DNA from: Thermus tenuipuniceus | GTDB taxonomy: Bacteria; Deinococcota; Deinococci; Deinococcales; Thermaceae | Direction: 5' to 3' | DNA length: 64,000 bases | Assembly: GCF_002964845.1 (NCBI RefSeq) | Contig: NZ_KZ672956.1 | Span: 37,310 to 101,309, forward strand | Part shown: positions 9,522-18,078 of the stretch, piece by piece | Numbering within the stretch: position 1 is the first letter of the stretch | How the letters are laid out: each line of letters starts with the position of its first letter | The notes under the pieces: generated by a model | Seen by the model: the letters and a program-made list of their open reading frames with translations, nothing else | Databases searched by the model: none | What the model was told of the DNA's origin: nothing | Made by a program: the position numbers and the translations under genes

Positions 9522-11053
9522 CAAGCCGGGAGGAGCTCTGGGAACGCCTTAAGGAGCCCCTGGACCTCCTGATCCTGGGGGGTGGGGCCACGGGGGCGGG
9601 GGTGTTGTGGGAGGCCACCCTGAGGGGCCTGAAGGCGGCCTTGGTGGAGGCGGGGGACTTCGGGGCGGGGACCAGCAGCCGCTCCACCAAGCTCCTCCAC
9701 GGGGGGGTGCGCTACCTGGAGCTGGCGGTGAAGCACCGGGACTCGAGGCAGCTCCGCTTGGTGCGGGACGCCCTCAGGGAGAGGAGGGTGGTGATGGGGC
9801 TCGCCCCCCACCTGGCCAGGCCCTTAACCCTCCTCACCCCCCTCTTCCGCCCCCTGGAGATCCCCTACTACGGGCTCGGCCTCAAGCTCTACGACCTGCT
9901 GGCAGGAAGGAGGCGGCTGGCCCCAAGCCGCTACGCTCCTTCCAAGGAGGTGCAGGCCCTCTTCCCCGGCCTTCCCCCCACCCTGGGGGGCATCCTCTAC
10001 CAGGACGGGCAGTTCGCCGACTACCGCCTGAACCTGGCCCTCATCCTCTCCGCTATCGGGCGGGGGGCGGTGGCCCTGAACCACGCCGAGGCCACGGGCT
10101 TCCTCCTGAAGGGGGGAAGGGTGCGGGGCGCGGTGGTGCGGGACCGCCTCACGGGAAAGGAGGTGGAGGTCCACGCCAAGGCGGTGGTGAACGCTACCGG
10201 TCCCCAGGCGGACCGGGTGCGCCACCTTTTGGATCCCCATCTTCCCCCCCTCCTCACCCCCTCCAGCGGGACCCACCTGGTCCTGGACTACCCCTTGCGG
10301 GTGGGCCTCCTCCTGCCCAAGACCCGGGACGGCCGGGTCCTCTTCCTCCTGCCCTGGCAGGGCCGGGCCCTTTTGGGTACCACCGACCTCTTGGCCGAGG
10401 CTACGGCCTGCCCCTTGCCCCGGGAGGAGGAGGTGGCCTACCTCTTGGAGGAGATCCGGCCCTACCTGGGAGACCTCTCGGATAGGGTCCGGGCCGCCTG
10501 GGCGGGCCTCAGGCCCTTGGTGGGGAAGGGGGAGACCCGGCTTTTGGTGCGGGACCACCTCATCCTGGAGGAACGGGGCCTCTACACCCTCACCGGAGGA
10601 AAGTGGACCACCTTCCGCCTCATGGCCCTGGACCTCCTGGAACGCCTGGCCCGGGACCTCTCCCTTTCCCTTCCTCCTTCCCCGAGCCACCGTACCCCCC
10701 TCCTGGGGGCGGGGCCCAGGCTGCCCTTGCCCTTGCCAGAAGCGGTGGCCGAGCACCTCTACACCCACTACGGCACCCTGGCCCTCGAGGTGGCGGCCTT
10801 GGGGGATAGGCCCCTTCTCCCCGGGCTTCCCTACCTGGAGGGGGAGGTAGTGTGGGCGGTGCGGGAGGAGCTTGCCCAAAAGCCCCTGGACGTGCTGGCC
10901 CGCAGGCTGGGCCTGGCCCTTCTGGACCGGAAGCGGGCGGAGGAGGCCCTGCCCCGGGTGGGGGACCTCATGGCCCCTCTCCTGGGCTGGGATGATCCCA
11001 CAAAGCAGACCCTTCTCTCGGAGGCCGAAAAGGCGCTTCCCGCCCTTTGCTAG
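9518..11053 (+). CDS. glpD: Glycerol-3-phosphate dehydrogenase (FAD)
   Basis: 511-residue membrane-associated flavoenzyme oxidising glycerol-3-phosphate to dihydroxyacetone phosphate and feeding electrons to quinone. The Rossmann FAD motif GGGATG is at residues 21-26, followed by the family motif [17 protein letters not shown] later TGGKWTTFR segment is the second signature, and a C-terminal alpha-helical domain follows. ATG 9518 overlaps the glpK stop by 4 bases and is preceded by GGAGGAGGG. It is the last gene of the sugar/glycerol run. It ends in a CTAG whose two strands also provide the stop of the convergent ftsH, leaving no room for a conventional terminator between them. Confidence 0.94.
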   Translation: MTSREELWERLKEPLDLLILGGGATGAGVLWEATLRGLKAALVEAGDFGAGTSSRSTKLLHGGVRYLELAVKHRDSRQLRLVRDALRERRVVMGLAPHLARPLTLLTPLFRPLEIPYYGLGLKLYDLLAGRRRLAPSRYAPSKEVQALFPGLPPTLGGILYQDGQFADYRLNLALILSAIGRGAVALNHAEATGFLLKGGRVRGAVVRDRLTGKEVEVHAKAVVNATGPQADRVRHLLDPHLPPLLTPSSGTHLVLDYPLRVGLLLPKTRDGRVLFLLPWQGRALLGTTDLLAEATACPLPREEEVAYLLEEIRPYLGDLSDRVRAAWAGLRPLVGKGETRLLVRDHLILEERGLYTLTGGKWTTFRLMALDLLERLARDLSLSLPPSPSHRTPLLGAGPRLPLPLPEAVAEHLYTHYGTLALEVAALGDRPLLPGLPYLEGEVVWAVREELAQKPLDVLARRLGLALLDRKRAEEALPRVGDLMAPLLGWDDPTKQTLLSEAEKALPALC

Positions 11054-12903
11054 GCGCTTTCCTCCGAGGCCCTTTGCACCGCCTGGGTTTCCTTGAGGAT
11101 GGCCCGCACCCGCTCCCCGGGGATGGTTTCCTCCCTAAGGAGTTCCTCGGCGATTCTGTGCATGGCGGGGGCGTGCTCCATGAGGACCTGGCGGGCCTTG
11201 GCGTAGGCTTCGTCCAGGATCTTGCGGATGTCCTGGTCGATGAGGCGGGCGGTTTCCTCGGAGTGGTCCTTCTTCTTGGCGATCTCCTCACCCAGGAAGA
11301 TGGGGCCGGAGTCCGAACCCCAGGCGATGTTCTTGAAGTGCTCCCCCATACCCCAGTCCAGGACCATACGTTTGGCGATCTGGGTGGCCCGTTTGAAGTC
11401 GTCCTGGGCCCCGGTGGTCACGGTGCCGGTGAAGAGCTCCTCCGCCACCCGGCCCGCCATGAGGACGGCCAGTTCGTCCATAAGGTGGTCCTTGGAAACC
11501 AAAACCCTTTCCTCGGGTTTGCTCCAGCGGGCACCCAAGGCCATGCCCCTGGGGACGATGGAAACCTTTTCCGTCTTGTCCGCATGGGGGAGGACCTCTC
11601 CCACCACCGCATGCCCGGCCTCGTGGTAGGCCACGGCCCTCTTCTCCTCCTCGGAAAGCTTAAGGGCGGGCCGCTCGAGGCCCAGGACGATCTTGTCCAG
11701 GGCCTTCAGGAAGTGCTCCTTGCGGATTTTCTTGGCGCTATCCCGGGCCGCCAGCAGGGCTGCCTCGTTGACCAGGTTCTTCAGATCGGCCCCGGAGAAG
11801 CCCGGGGTGAGGTGGGCCAGTTCCAAAGCGTCCACCTCCTCGGCGATGGGTTTGCCCCGCATGTGCACCAGGAGGATGTCCCGGCGCTCTTCCAGGGTGG
11901 GGAGGCCCACCACCACCTGGCGGTCAAAGCGCCCGGGGCGCAAGAGGGCGGGGTCCAGGATGTCCGGGCGGTTGGTGGCGGCCAGGACGATCACCGAGGT
12001 GTCCTTTTCGAAGCCGTCCATCTCGGAAAGGATCTGGTTCAGGGTCTGCTCCCGCTCGTCATGGCCGCCCCCGATGCCTGCCCCCCGTTTGCGGCCGATG
12101 GAGTCCAGCTCGTCGATGAAGATGATGCTGGGGGCGCTCTTTCTGGCGTCCTCGAAGAGGCTCCGCACCCGGCTTGCTCCCACCCCCACGAACATCTCCA
12201 TGAACTCGCTGGCGGAAACGGAGAAGAAGGGTACCCCCGCCTCCCCCGCCACCGCCCGGGCCAGGAGGGTTTTGCCCGTGCCCGGCGGGCCCACCAGGAG
12301 GACGCCTTTGGGGATCTCTGCCCCTAGCTCCAGGTACTTCTGGGGGTTTTTCAGGAAGTCCACCACCTCCATGAGCTCCCGCTTGGCCTCCTGGTGGCCG
12401 GCCACGTCCTTGAAGGTGGTGCTGACCCGCTTCTCCTTGCCGTAAAGCCGGGCGCGGCTTTGGCCGAACTGCATCACCTGCCCGGCCCCACCTTGGGCCC
12501 GCATGAAGAAGAACCAGAAGAAGGCGATGAGGAGGAGGGTAGGTCCCAGGTAGAGGAGGAACTGGGGCCACAAGGAGGGGGGTTTGGTGACGATCCTCAC
12601 CCCGTTTTCCTCCAGGAAGCGCAATAGCTCGGGGTCGGTCACCTGGGCCGGGGGCAAGGGCACGGCGAAGCGCCTGGCCACCTGGCTTCCCCCTTGGGGG
12701 GTGGGGAAACGCTCCGGTTCCTTAAGGGTGCCCAGAATCCGTGTTTCCTCTAGGACAACCTCGGCCACCTTGCCTTCCCGTACCAGCTTGCGAAACTCGG
12801 TATAGGAAAGGGTGGGGGCCGGAGGGCCTGTGAAGGCGGTATAGACCAGATAGCCCAGAAGGAGCAAGAAGACCAGGGTGAAGGGATTAATTCGCTGCGG
12901 CAA
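11050..12903 (-). CDS. ftsH: ATP-dependent zinc metalloprotease FtsH
   Basis: 617-residue membrane AAA+ protease degrading misfolded membrane and regulatory proteins. Layout: TM segment at about 9-24, periplasmic domain, second TM at about 112-133, AAA domain with Walker A GPPGTGKT (near 205-212), Walker B and SRH region, then an M41 peptidase domain with the zinc motif HEAGH near 427-431. The start is TTG at 12903, supported by GGGAGG seven bases upstream; no better codon precedes the first TM. Stop codons of ftsH and glpD share one CTAG. Several Thermus genomes carry more than one ftsH paralogue, so this may not be the only copy. Confidence 0.95.
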   Translation of the reverse strand: MPQRINPFTLVFLLLLGYLVYTAFTGPPAPTLSYTEFRKLVREGKVAEVVLEETRILGTLKEPERFPTPQGGSQVARRFAVPLPPAQVTDPELLRFLEENGVRIVTKPPSLWPQFLLYLGPTLLLIAFFWFFFMRAQGGAGQVMQFGQSRARLYGKEKRVSTTFKDVAGHQEAKRELMEVVDFLKNPQKYLELGAEIPKGVLLVGPPGTGKTLLARAVAGEAGVPFFSVSASEFMEMFVGVGASRVRSLFEDARKSAPSIIFIDELDSIGRKRGAGIGGGHDEREQTLNQILSEMDGFEKDTSVIVLAATNRPDILDPALLRPGRFDRQVVVGLPTLEERRDILLVHMRGKPIAEEVDALELAHLTPGFSGADLKNLVNEAALLAARDSAKKIRKEHFLKALDKIVLGLERPALKLSEEEKRAVAYHEAGHAVVGEVLPHADKTEKVSIVPRGMALGARWSKPEERVLVSKDHLMDELAVLMAGRVAEELFTGTVTTGAQDDFKRATQIAKRMVLDWGMGEHFKNIAWGSDSGPIFLGEEIAKKKDHSEETARLIDQDIRKILDEAYAKARQVLMEHAPAMHRIAEELLREETIPGERVRAILKETQAVQRASEESA

Positions 12904-12960
12904 GGTCTACCTCCCTGGTCCTATGGTAGCGCCTTTAGGGTAAAAGAACGTGGGGTGTGG

Positions 12961-12978
12961 TATCCTCTAGCGGCGATG
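12961..12978 (+). promoter_or_regulatory. -10 element and near-leaderless start of TPR gene
   Basis: TATCCT (12961-12966) lies nine bases before the ATG at 12976, with no Shine-Dalgarno sequence. The transcript would start at or just before the ATG. No convincing -35 is visible 17 bases upstream. Confidence 0.45.
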
Positions 12979-14328
12979 AAGGGGGTCCTCGAGGCCCTGC
13001 ACCAAGGGGATTACGATACCGCCATTGAGCGCCTTACCCGGAAGGCCCTGTTCGGCCCCAAAGCGGAGGCCCGGGAGGCCCTTCTGCTTTTGGCGGAGGT
13101 CCACAGCCTCTATGGGGAGGAGGGGCTGGAAAAGGCCCACCGGGCCTTGGAGGAGGCCTATGAGCTTGGGGGACTGGAGTACGACCCCCTGTACCGGGCC
13201 CTTCTGGGGGAGCTTTTGGCCCTCGAGGGCCGGGGGGAGGAGGAGGTGCGGGCCCTTTTCCTCCCCACGGAGGACCCCCGGGCCCGGTACCACCAGGCCC
13301 AGGCCCTCTTCTACCTGGGCCGGTTTGAGGAGGTTTTAAGGACCCTTAAGGAAGGGCTTCCCGCTTTTTTGGCCTGGCGGGCGGAGGGGCTTAAGGGAAG
13401 GGCCTTGGAAAGGCTGGGCCGCTACCGGGAGGCCGCCTTGGCCTACGAGAGGGGGACGGAGCTGGCCTTGGGGCTGGAGCGCTACTGGCTCCTTTTGGAT
13501 GCTGCCGCCATGTGGCTGGAGGCGGGGGAGGGGGAAAGGGCCCTTCTGGCCCTTGAGGAGGCCTCGGGAGCCGTGGGGGAGGAGCCCGTGGAGGACGCCG
13601 CCACCCGCCACTACCTTCTGGCCCGGGCCCATTTCCTCCTGGATAACCCCAACCGGGCCCTGGAGGAGGTGCTGAAGGCCCTAGCCCTGGAGGAGGAAAG
13701 CGGCCATAAGGCCTACGGCACCCCCCTCCTAGAGGGGCAGATCCTGCTCCGACTGGGCCGCTACGCCGAGGGCATGGCCGCCTTCCAGGAAGCCTTGGCC
13801 AGGGCTGAGGGTCTGGAGAAGGGATACGTTTTCCATGAGATGGCGGTGGCGGCCTTGGACCAGGGGGCCTACCTGGAGGCGGAGGAGTACCTGGAGGCCC
13901 TTCTGCGGGAAGAGGGTTACCCCTACCGGGCCCAAGCCCTGGCGGACCTGGCCGAGGCCCTGTACCGCCAGGGGCGGTACCAGGAGGCGGAGGAAATGGC
14001 CCAAAGGGCCATGCGCCAGGGGGCGGAGGCGGCAGGGGAGCTGATCCTGGGCCATATCGCCTACGACCTGATGCACCTGGAAGAAGCCTTGGCCCACTAC
14101 CGTAAGGCGGCGGAGGTTTCCGAGGAGGGAAGCCGGGAGTGGGTGGGAGCCCAGGAGATGGTGGTGGACACCCTGGTCCAGCTGGGTTACCGCTCTCCTG
14201 AGGAGATCCTGGCCCGTGCGGAGGCGGTGCTGCCCCATGTCCACCCCGCCGACGAGTGGCACCAGGCCCTTCTGACCTACCGGGAGCGGGCGGAGGCCAT
14301 CCTGCGGGAGGGAAGACGGCCCAACTAG
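12976..14328 (+). CDS. TPR-repeat protein, function unknown
   Basis: 450-residue soluble protein built almost entirely of helical tetratricopeptide-like repeats (recurring G-Y-x-E-A-x-x-x-Y/A-x-x-A spacing, for example LGRYREAALAYERG, RQGRYQEAEEMAQ and LEEALAHYRKA). There is no signal peptide or membrane segment and no catalytic domain, so a scaffold or protein-interaction role is inferred. ATG 12976 is preferred over GTG 12955 because a TATCCT element sits nine bases upstream. It converges on the DUF4388 gene and shares a CTAG stop with it. It may act with that neighbouring regulator-like protein, but nothing in the sequence proves it. Confidence 0.85.
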   Translation: MKGVLEALHQGDYDTAIERLTRKALFGPKAEAREALLLLAEVHSLYGEEGLEKAHRALEEAYELGGLEYDPLYRALLGELLALEGRGEEEVRALFLPTEDPRARYHQAQALFYLGRFEEVLRTLKEGLPAFLAWRAEGLKGRALERLGRYREAALAYERGTELALGLERYWLLLDAAAMWLEAGEGERALLALEEASGAVGEEPVEDAATRHYLLARAHFLLDNPNRALEEVLKALALEEESGHKAYGTPLLEGQILLRLGRYAEGMAAFQEALARAEGLEKGYVFHEMAVAALDQGAYLEAEEYLEALLREEGYPYRAQALADLAEALYRQGRYQEAEEMAQRAMRQGAEAAGELILGHIAYDLMHLEEALAHYRKAAEVSEEGSREWVGAQEMVVDTLVQLGYRSPEEILARAEAVLPHVHPADEWHQALLTYRERAEAILREGRRPN

Positions 14329-15362
14329 GGCCCCCCCCGCCTTAAGGGGGCCAGGGCCTTAAGCACCTCCTGGGCCTTTAAGGGTTTGGGGAGATGCAAA
14401 ACCCTGAGGGGACGGAAGAGAAGCCCCGGGGGGGTTTCGCTCACCAGGTACAGGGAGGCCAGCTTGCCCTCGGGGTGGGCCCTGAGCTTTCGGGCTATTT
14501 CCAAGGCTTTTTCTCCCTGGAGGATGATGGCCTTGGGCCTCTCCTTGAGAAGGCGGAGGGCCATCTCCAGGTCCAAGGGGAGCTGTACCCGGTAGCGGTG
14601 GGCCTCCAGCAAGTAGAGGAGAAGCCGCCGCACCACCCCGCTTTCCGCCAGCACCAGAACCAGGGGGTCGTCCGCCAGCAGGGTGGAAGGGCGGATCAGC
14701 CCCCGGCTTTTCAGCTCAAAGAGGATATGGTAAACCTGCTCTTCCGGAAGGCCGGATAGCAGGGCCACGCTTCTCGCTCGGCGCACCCCGTCCAAGAGTT
14801 CCAACACCGTCCAGGCCTCGGGGGTGAGGGGGTGGCGGGTGGGGTCCTCCACCAAGTGGAAGACCTCGTCGGGGTCCACCTGGCCTTGGCGCCACTCGTC
14901 CAGGCGCCGGGCCGCTTCCAGAAGGGTGGCCTTGGTTTCCAGGGTTTCCGGCAAAGCCACCTGGCTTCCCTCCCCCAGGGGCTCGGCTAGAATCTCCCCT
15001 TCCTTTTCCCCCAGCAGGGTGGCCAGGGCCTCGAGGACCTGGGCCTCGAGGGCCTCTCTAAGCTCCTCTTCCCCGATGAGGCCCAGCTCCAGGGCCAGGG
15101 CCCCCAAGGGGGTTCCGGGGTTTTCCCGCCCCTGGCGCTCCACTAACTCCTGAACCTCCTCCAGGGAAAGATGGCCAAGGCGCACCAGGTACTCCCCCAG
15201 GTGGGGTCCCGGCTCGGTGCGGGCGTAGAGGATGCGCCCGTGAAGGAGGTGGATCCGGCCATAAAGACGCCCCCGGAAGGTGACCACGGCGCTTTTGCGG
15301 TGGTCGGCCAGGGCCTTCAGGAGTTCCGCCAGGTCCAGTTCTTCCAGGGTGGCCCGTACCAT
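14325..15362 (-). CDS. DUF4388 protein with pseudo-receiver domain
   Basis: 345-residue multidomain protein. Residues about 1-50 match the DUF4388 (PATAN-like) pattern with GRIHLLHGRILYA. About 50-120 holds LGxxLxxxGL..eeL..AL repeats like the GspE/PilB N-terminal domain. About 185-235 is winged-helix-like. About 240-340 has a CheY-like fold in which the acidic pair is reduced to AES and the phospho-acceptor position reads IILQGEK, so Asp is missing, while the KP motif (LPKPLK) is kept. It is therefore probably a phosphorylation-independent adaptor, possibly linked to gliding/twitching or polarity systems where DUF4388 proteins occur. ATG 15362 lies just after the ruvB stop, so the two are probably co-transcribed. 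Confidence 0.75.
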   Translation of the reverse strand: MVRATLEELDLAELLKALADHRKSAVVTFRGRLYGRIHLLHGRILYARTEPGPHLGEYLVRLGHLSLEEVQELVERQGRENPGTPLGALALELGLIGEEELREALEAQVLEALATLLGEKEGEILAEPLGEGSQVALPETLETKATLLEAARRLDEWRQGQVDPDEVFHLVEDPTRHPLTPEAWTVLELLDGVRRARSVALLSGLPEEQVYHILFELKSRGLIRPSTLLADDPLVLVLAESGVVRRLLLYLLEAHRYRVQLPLDLEMALRLLKERPKAIILQGEKALEIARKLRAHPEGKLASLYLVSETPPGLLFRPLRVLHLPKPLKAQEVLKALAPLRRGGP

Positions 15363-15365
15363 GGC

Positions 15366-16343
15366 CTAGAGAAGGGGTTCCACGGGAGGGGGATAGCCCA
15401 GGTGGCGGTAGGCCCGTTCCGTGGCCACCCGGCCCCGGGGGGTGCGCTTCAGGAGCCCCTGCTGGATGAGGTAAGGTTCGTGGACTTCTTCCAGGGTACC
15501 TGGGTCCTCGGAGACGGCGGTGGCCAGGGTCTGCAGGCCCACTGGGCCGCCTCCGAAGCGCAGGATTAGGGTTTCCAGGATCTCCCGGTCCCGTTTCTCC
15601 AGGCCGAGCTCATCCAGGCCCAAGGCGTTTAGGGCTTCCAGGGCCCTTTCCTGGGTAATGGTTTCCTCCCCCGCCACCTGGGCGAAGTCCCGCACCCGTC
15701 GGAAAAGCCTTTTGGCCACGCGCATGGTGCCCCGGCTTCTTTTGGCGATCTCCAGGGCGGCTTCCTCGGCGATGGCCACCCCTAGAAGCCTCGCGTCCCG
15801 CCTGACCCCTTCGGCCAGCTCCTCCAAGGAGTAGTACTCCAGGTGCTCCACGATGCCGAAGCGGCTCCTCAAGGGGGCGGTGATGAGGCCCGGGCGGGTG
15901 GTGGCCCCGATCAGGGTGAAGCGGGGAAGCTCCAGGCGGATGGTGCGGGCCGCCGGCCCCTGGCCGATGACGATGTCCATCTTGAAGTCCTCCATGGCCG
16001 GGTAGAGGTGCTCCTCCGCCTGGCGGCTTAGCCGGTGGATCTCGTCGATGAAGAGGATGTCCCCTTCCTCCAGGGAGTTGGCCAGGATGGCGGCTAGGTC
16101 CCCGGGTTTCTCTATGGCGGGCCCCGAGGTGACGCGCAGGTTCACCCCAAGCTCGTAGGCGATCACGTGGGCCAGGGTGGTCTTGCCCAGGCCAGGGGGT
16201 CCGAAGAGGAGGAGGTGCTCTAAGGGCTCCCCCCGGGCCTTGGCCGCCTCGAGGTACACCCTCAGCTTCTTCTTGAGCCTCTCCTGACCGATGTACTCGT
16301 CCAGGGTCCTGGGCCTTAGGGCGAGGTCCGGGTGCACTTCCAC
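15366..16343 (-). CDS. ruvB: Holliday junction branch-migration ATPase RuvB
   Basis: 325-residue AAA+ motor of the RuvAB branch-migration complex. Walker A GPPGLGKT lies at 48-55 and Walker B ILFIDE at about 96-101. Sensor 1 is GATTRPG and the arginine-finger region is RSRFG. A C-terminal winged-helix DNA-binding domain ends with the typical GxxTxxGRxAT..YxHL pattern. The start is GTG 16343 with GAAAGGG upstream. An ATG ten bases further up is in another frame. It is transcribed away from panB, with only 24 bases between start codons, and towards the DUF4388 gene three bases downstream. ruvA and ruvC are not in this window. Confidence 0.97.
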   Translation of the reverse strand: MEVHPDLALRPRTLDEYIGQERLKKKLRVYLEAAKARGEPLEHLLLFGPPGLGKTTLAHVIAYELGVNLRVTSGPAIEKPGDLAAILANSLEEGDILFIDEIHRLSRQAEEHLYPAMEDFKMDIVIGQGPAARTIRLELPRFTLIGATTRPGLITAPLRSRFGIVEHLEYYSLEELAEGVRRDARLLGVAIAEEAALEIAKRSRGTMRVAKRLFRRVRDFAQVAGEETITQERALEALNALGLDELGLEKRDREILETLILRFGGGPVGLQTLATAVSEDPGTLEEVHEPYLIQQGLLKRTPRGRVATERAYRHLGYPPPVEPLL

Positions 16344-16355
16344 GCCCTTTCATGA

Positions 16356-16370
16356 TAGCCTTTTCCCGTG
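16356..16370 (+). promoter_or_regulatory. -10-like element of panB
   Basis: TAGCCT (16356-16361) is followed by six bases and the GTG start of panB, with no Shine-Dalgarno sequence. This fits a leaderless start, but the element is a weak match on its own. Confidence 0.35.
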
Positions 16371-17153
16371 CGCCGGACGGTAAAAGACTTTCGCCATGCG
16401 AAGGGCCAAAGGCTCGTCTACCTCACCGCCTACGACTACCCCACGGCCCGCCTAGCTGAGCGGGCTGGGGTGGACGCCATCCTGGTGGGGGATTCCCTGG
16501 GCATGGTGGTGCTGGGCTATTCCTCCACGGTTCCCGTGAGCCTGGAGGAGATGCTCCACCACACCAAGGCGGCCCGGCGGGGGGCCCCGGATACCTTCTT
16601 GGTGGCGGACCTGCCCTATCTTTCCTATGCCACCCTGGATCGGGCCCTTTTCGCCGCGGAGCGGCTTCTGAAGGAAGGTGGGGCGGATGCGGTGAAGCTG
16701 GAGGGTGGGGAGGAGGTGGCGGGGATCGTGGCAGGGCTTACCCGGGCAGGGGTCCCGGTTTTGGGCCATGTGGGCCTCACCCCCCAGACGGCGAGCCAGC
16801 TTGGGGGCTACAGGCTGCAGGGGAGGCGCCCCGAGGAGGCCGAACGCATCCTGAAAGGGGCCTTGGCCCTGGAGGAGGCGGGGGCCTATGGGGTGGTGCT
16901 GGAGATGGTGCCCACGGGCCTGGCCAAGGAGGTCACGGAAAGGCTATCCGTCCACACCATCGGCATCGGGGCCGGCCCCCACACGGACGCCCAGGTCCTG
17001 GTTTTCCACGATGTGGTGGGGCTTTACGGGGAGTTCAAGCCCCGGTTCGTGAAGCGGTACCTGGAGGGGGAAAGGCTTTTCCACGAGGCCCTATCCCGAT
17101 TCGTCCGGGAGGTGCGGGAGGGGGTTTTCCCCGCCGAGGAGCATAGCTTCTGA
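16368..17153 (+). CDS. panB: 3-methyl-2-oxobutanoate hydroxymethyltransferase
   Basis: 261-residue ketopantoate hydroxymethyltransferase, first committed step of pantothenate/CoA synthesis, using methylene-tetrahydrofolate and a divalent metal. Clear motifs are TAYDYPTA, VGDSLGMVVLGY, DLPYLSY and the C-terminal GIGAGPHTDAQVLVFHD stretch that binds substrate. The length is normal. The GTG at 16368 is used. It lacks a good ribosome binding site but follows a TAnnnT element by six bases, as many genes here do. The other pantothenate genes are not adjacent, so it stands alone between ruvB (divergent) and the metal ABC genes. Confidence 0.96.
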   Translation: MRRTVKDFRHAKGQRLVYLTAYDYPTARLAERAGVDAILVGDSLGMVVLGYSSTVPVSLEEMLHHTKAARRGAPDTFLVADLPYLSYATLDRALFAAERLLKEGGADAVKLEGGEEVAGIVAGLTRAGVPVLGHVGLTPQTASQLGGYRLQGRRPEEAERILKGALALEEAGAYGVVLEMVPTGLAKEVTERLSVHTIGIGAGPHTDAQVLVFHDVVGLYGEFKPRFVKRYLEGERLFHEALSRFVREVREGVFPAEEHSF

Positions 17154-17205
17154 TGCCACCCCGGCCAACCCTTTCCCAAGGCCCGTTTGGGGGTATATGA
17201 GGGCA

Positions 17206-17274
17206 GGGTTCCGTTCCGGTAGCTGAGGGATGGGACTGCGCGGGCCAGGGTCCTACCCGACTGGCGGGAACCCC
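17206..17274 (+). ncRNA. Candidate structured small RNA, unidentified
   Basis: The panB-ABC gap (17154-17337) contains TATATG at 17194-17199. Six bases later begins GGGTTCC (17206-17212), which pairs perfectly with GGAACCC (17267-17273). Inside, GGTA (17218-17221) pairs with TACC (17254-17257) and GGAC (17233-17236) with GTCC (17250-17253), extending the same arm. The size is near 69 nt, but no T-loop or anticodon arm is present, so it is not a tRNA. I recognise no riboswitch class. It could be an independent small RNA or simply a strong panB terminator-like fold. Confidence 0.3.
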
Positions 17275-17302
17275 TAGGGACGTGCCCCCGGGCTTGACGG
17301 GC

Positions 17303-17340
17303 TTGTTGAAATGTTGAAAATGGATTACCGTTATTGTGTG
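17303..17340 (+). promoter_or_regulatory. Promoter and leaderless start of metal ABC operon
   Basis: TTGTTG (17303-17308), a 17-base spacer, TACCGT (17326-17331), six bases, then GTG 17338. TTGAAATG/TTGAAAATG short repeats at 17306-17322 lie in the spacer and could be a metalloregulator site, but no known Fur/Mur/Zur box is evident. Confidence 0.45.
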
Positions 17341-18078
17341 GTGGCCCTCGAGGTCCGAGACCTGTCCGTGCGCTTTGGGGAGTTCAGGGCCCTAGAGGGC
17401 GTCAGCCTGAAGGTGCCAGAGGGGGCCTTCGTGGCCATCGTGGGCCCCAACGGGGCGGGGAAGAGCACCCTTTTGAAGGCCGTCCTGGGCCTCGTGCCCT
17501 TCCGGGGCGAAGTCAGGGTTTTTGGGCGTTCCTTGACAGAAACCGATCCCCTGTGGTTCGGCTACGTGCCCCAGATCAAGACCTTTGACCGCTCCTTCCC
17601 GGCGCTTTCCCTGGAGCTGGTGGCCACGGGTCTGAGGCGGCGCTGGCCCTTCCGCCTGTCCCCCCGGGAAAGGGAGGACGCCCTTTCCGCCTTAAGGCGG
17701 GTGGGGGCGGAGGCACTGGCCTTCCGCCCCTTGGGCTGGCTTTCTGGGGGGCAGCTCCAACGGGTCTACCTGGCCCGGGCCCTCATCCGTAGGCCCAGAA
17801 TCCTCCTTTTGGACGAGCCCGCCACCGGGGTGGACCGGGTGGGGGAGGTGGACCTCTACCGGTACCTGGAGGCCTACCAGGAGGAATCGGGGGCCACGGT
17901 GCTCATGATCACCCACGACTGGGAGGCCGCCCACCATGCCAGCCACGTCCTGGTGATGAACCGCAGGGTGGTGGGGTTTGGTCCGCCGGAGCGGGCCCTC
18001 ACCGAGGAGTGTCTGCGCCAGGCCTTTGGGCACCTGGGTCATGCCCACGGGCTGTACCTAGGGGGTGGGCATGCTTGA
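17338..18078 (+). CDS. Metal-type ABC transporter ATP-binding protein
   Basis: ATPase of the zinc/manganese (ZnuC/MntB) group. Walker A GPNGAGKST, signature LSGGQLQRVYLARAL, Walker B ILLLDEP and the H-loop ITHDW are intact, and the family's typical VPQ Q-loop is present. The C-terminus is His-rich (HLGHAHGLYLGGGHA), often seen in metal transport proteins. I prefer GTG 17338 (246 aa, MVALEVRDLSV) because it follows a promoter-like array. ATG 17311 would add nine residues but has no ribosome binding site. It overlaps the permease gene by eight bases. The solute-binding protein expected for such a system is absent here and must be encoded elsewhere. Confidence 0.87.
   Translation: MVALEVRDLSVRFGEFRALEGVSLKVPEGAFVAIVGPNGAGKSTLLKAVLGLVPFRGEVRVFGRSLTETDPLWFGYVPQIKTFDRSFPALSLELVATGLRRRWPFRLSPREREDALSALRRVGAEALAFRPLGWLSGGQLQRVYLARALIRRPRILLLDEPATGVDRVGEVDLYRYLEAYQEESGATVLMITHDWEAAHHASHVLVMNRRVVGFGPPERALTEECLRQAFGHLGHAHGLYLGGGHA

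Noticed and set aside
9824..10879. 351-codon minus-strand frame antisense to glpD
   Set aside because: It is Pro/Gly/Glu-rich shadow sequence; glpD on the plus strand is complete.
16344..16353. ATG at 16353 (minus) as the ruvB start
   Set aside because: It is in a different frame from RuvB; the GTG at 16343 with GAAAGGG matches the family N-terminus.
17206..17274. tRNA-sized fold as a tRNA gene
   Set aside because: It has a 7-bp closing stem but no TTCRANY T loop, no D arm and no seven-base anticodon loop; kept only as an unassigned RNA candidate.
17306..17322. TTGAAATG/TTGAAAATG direct repeat as a definite metalloregulator operator
   Set aside because: Only two short imperfect copies exist and no dyad matches a known Fur, Zur, Mur or MntR box; mentioned only as a possibility.
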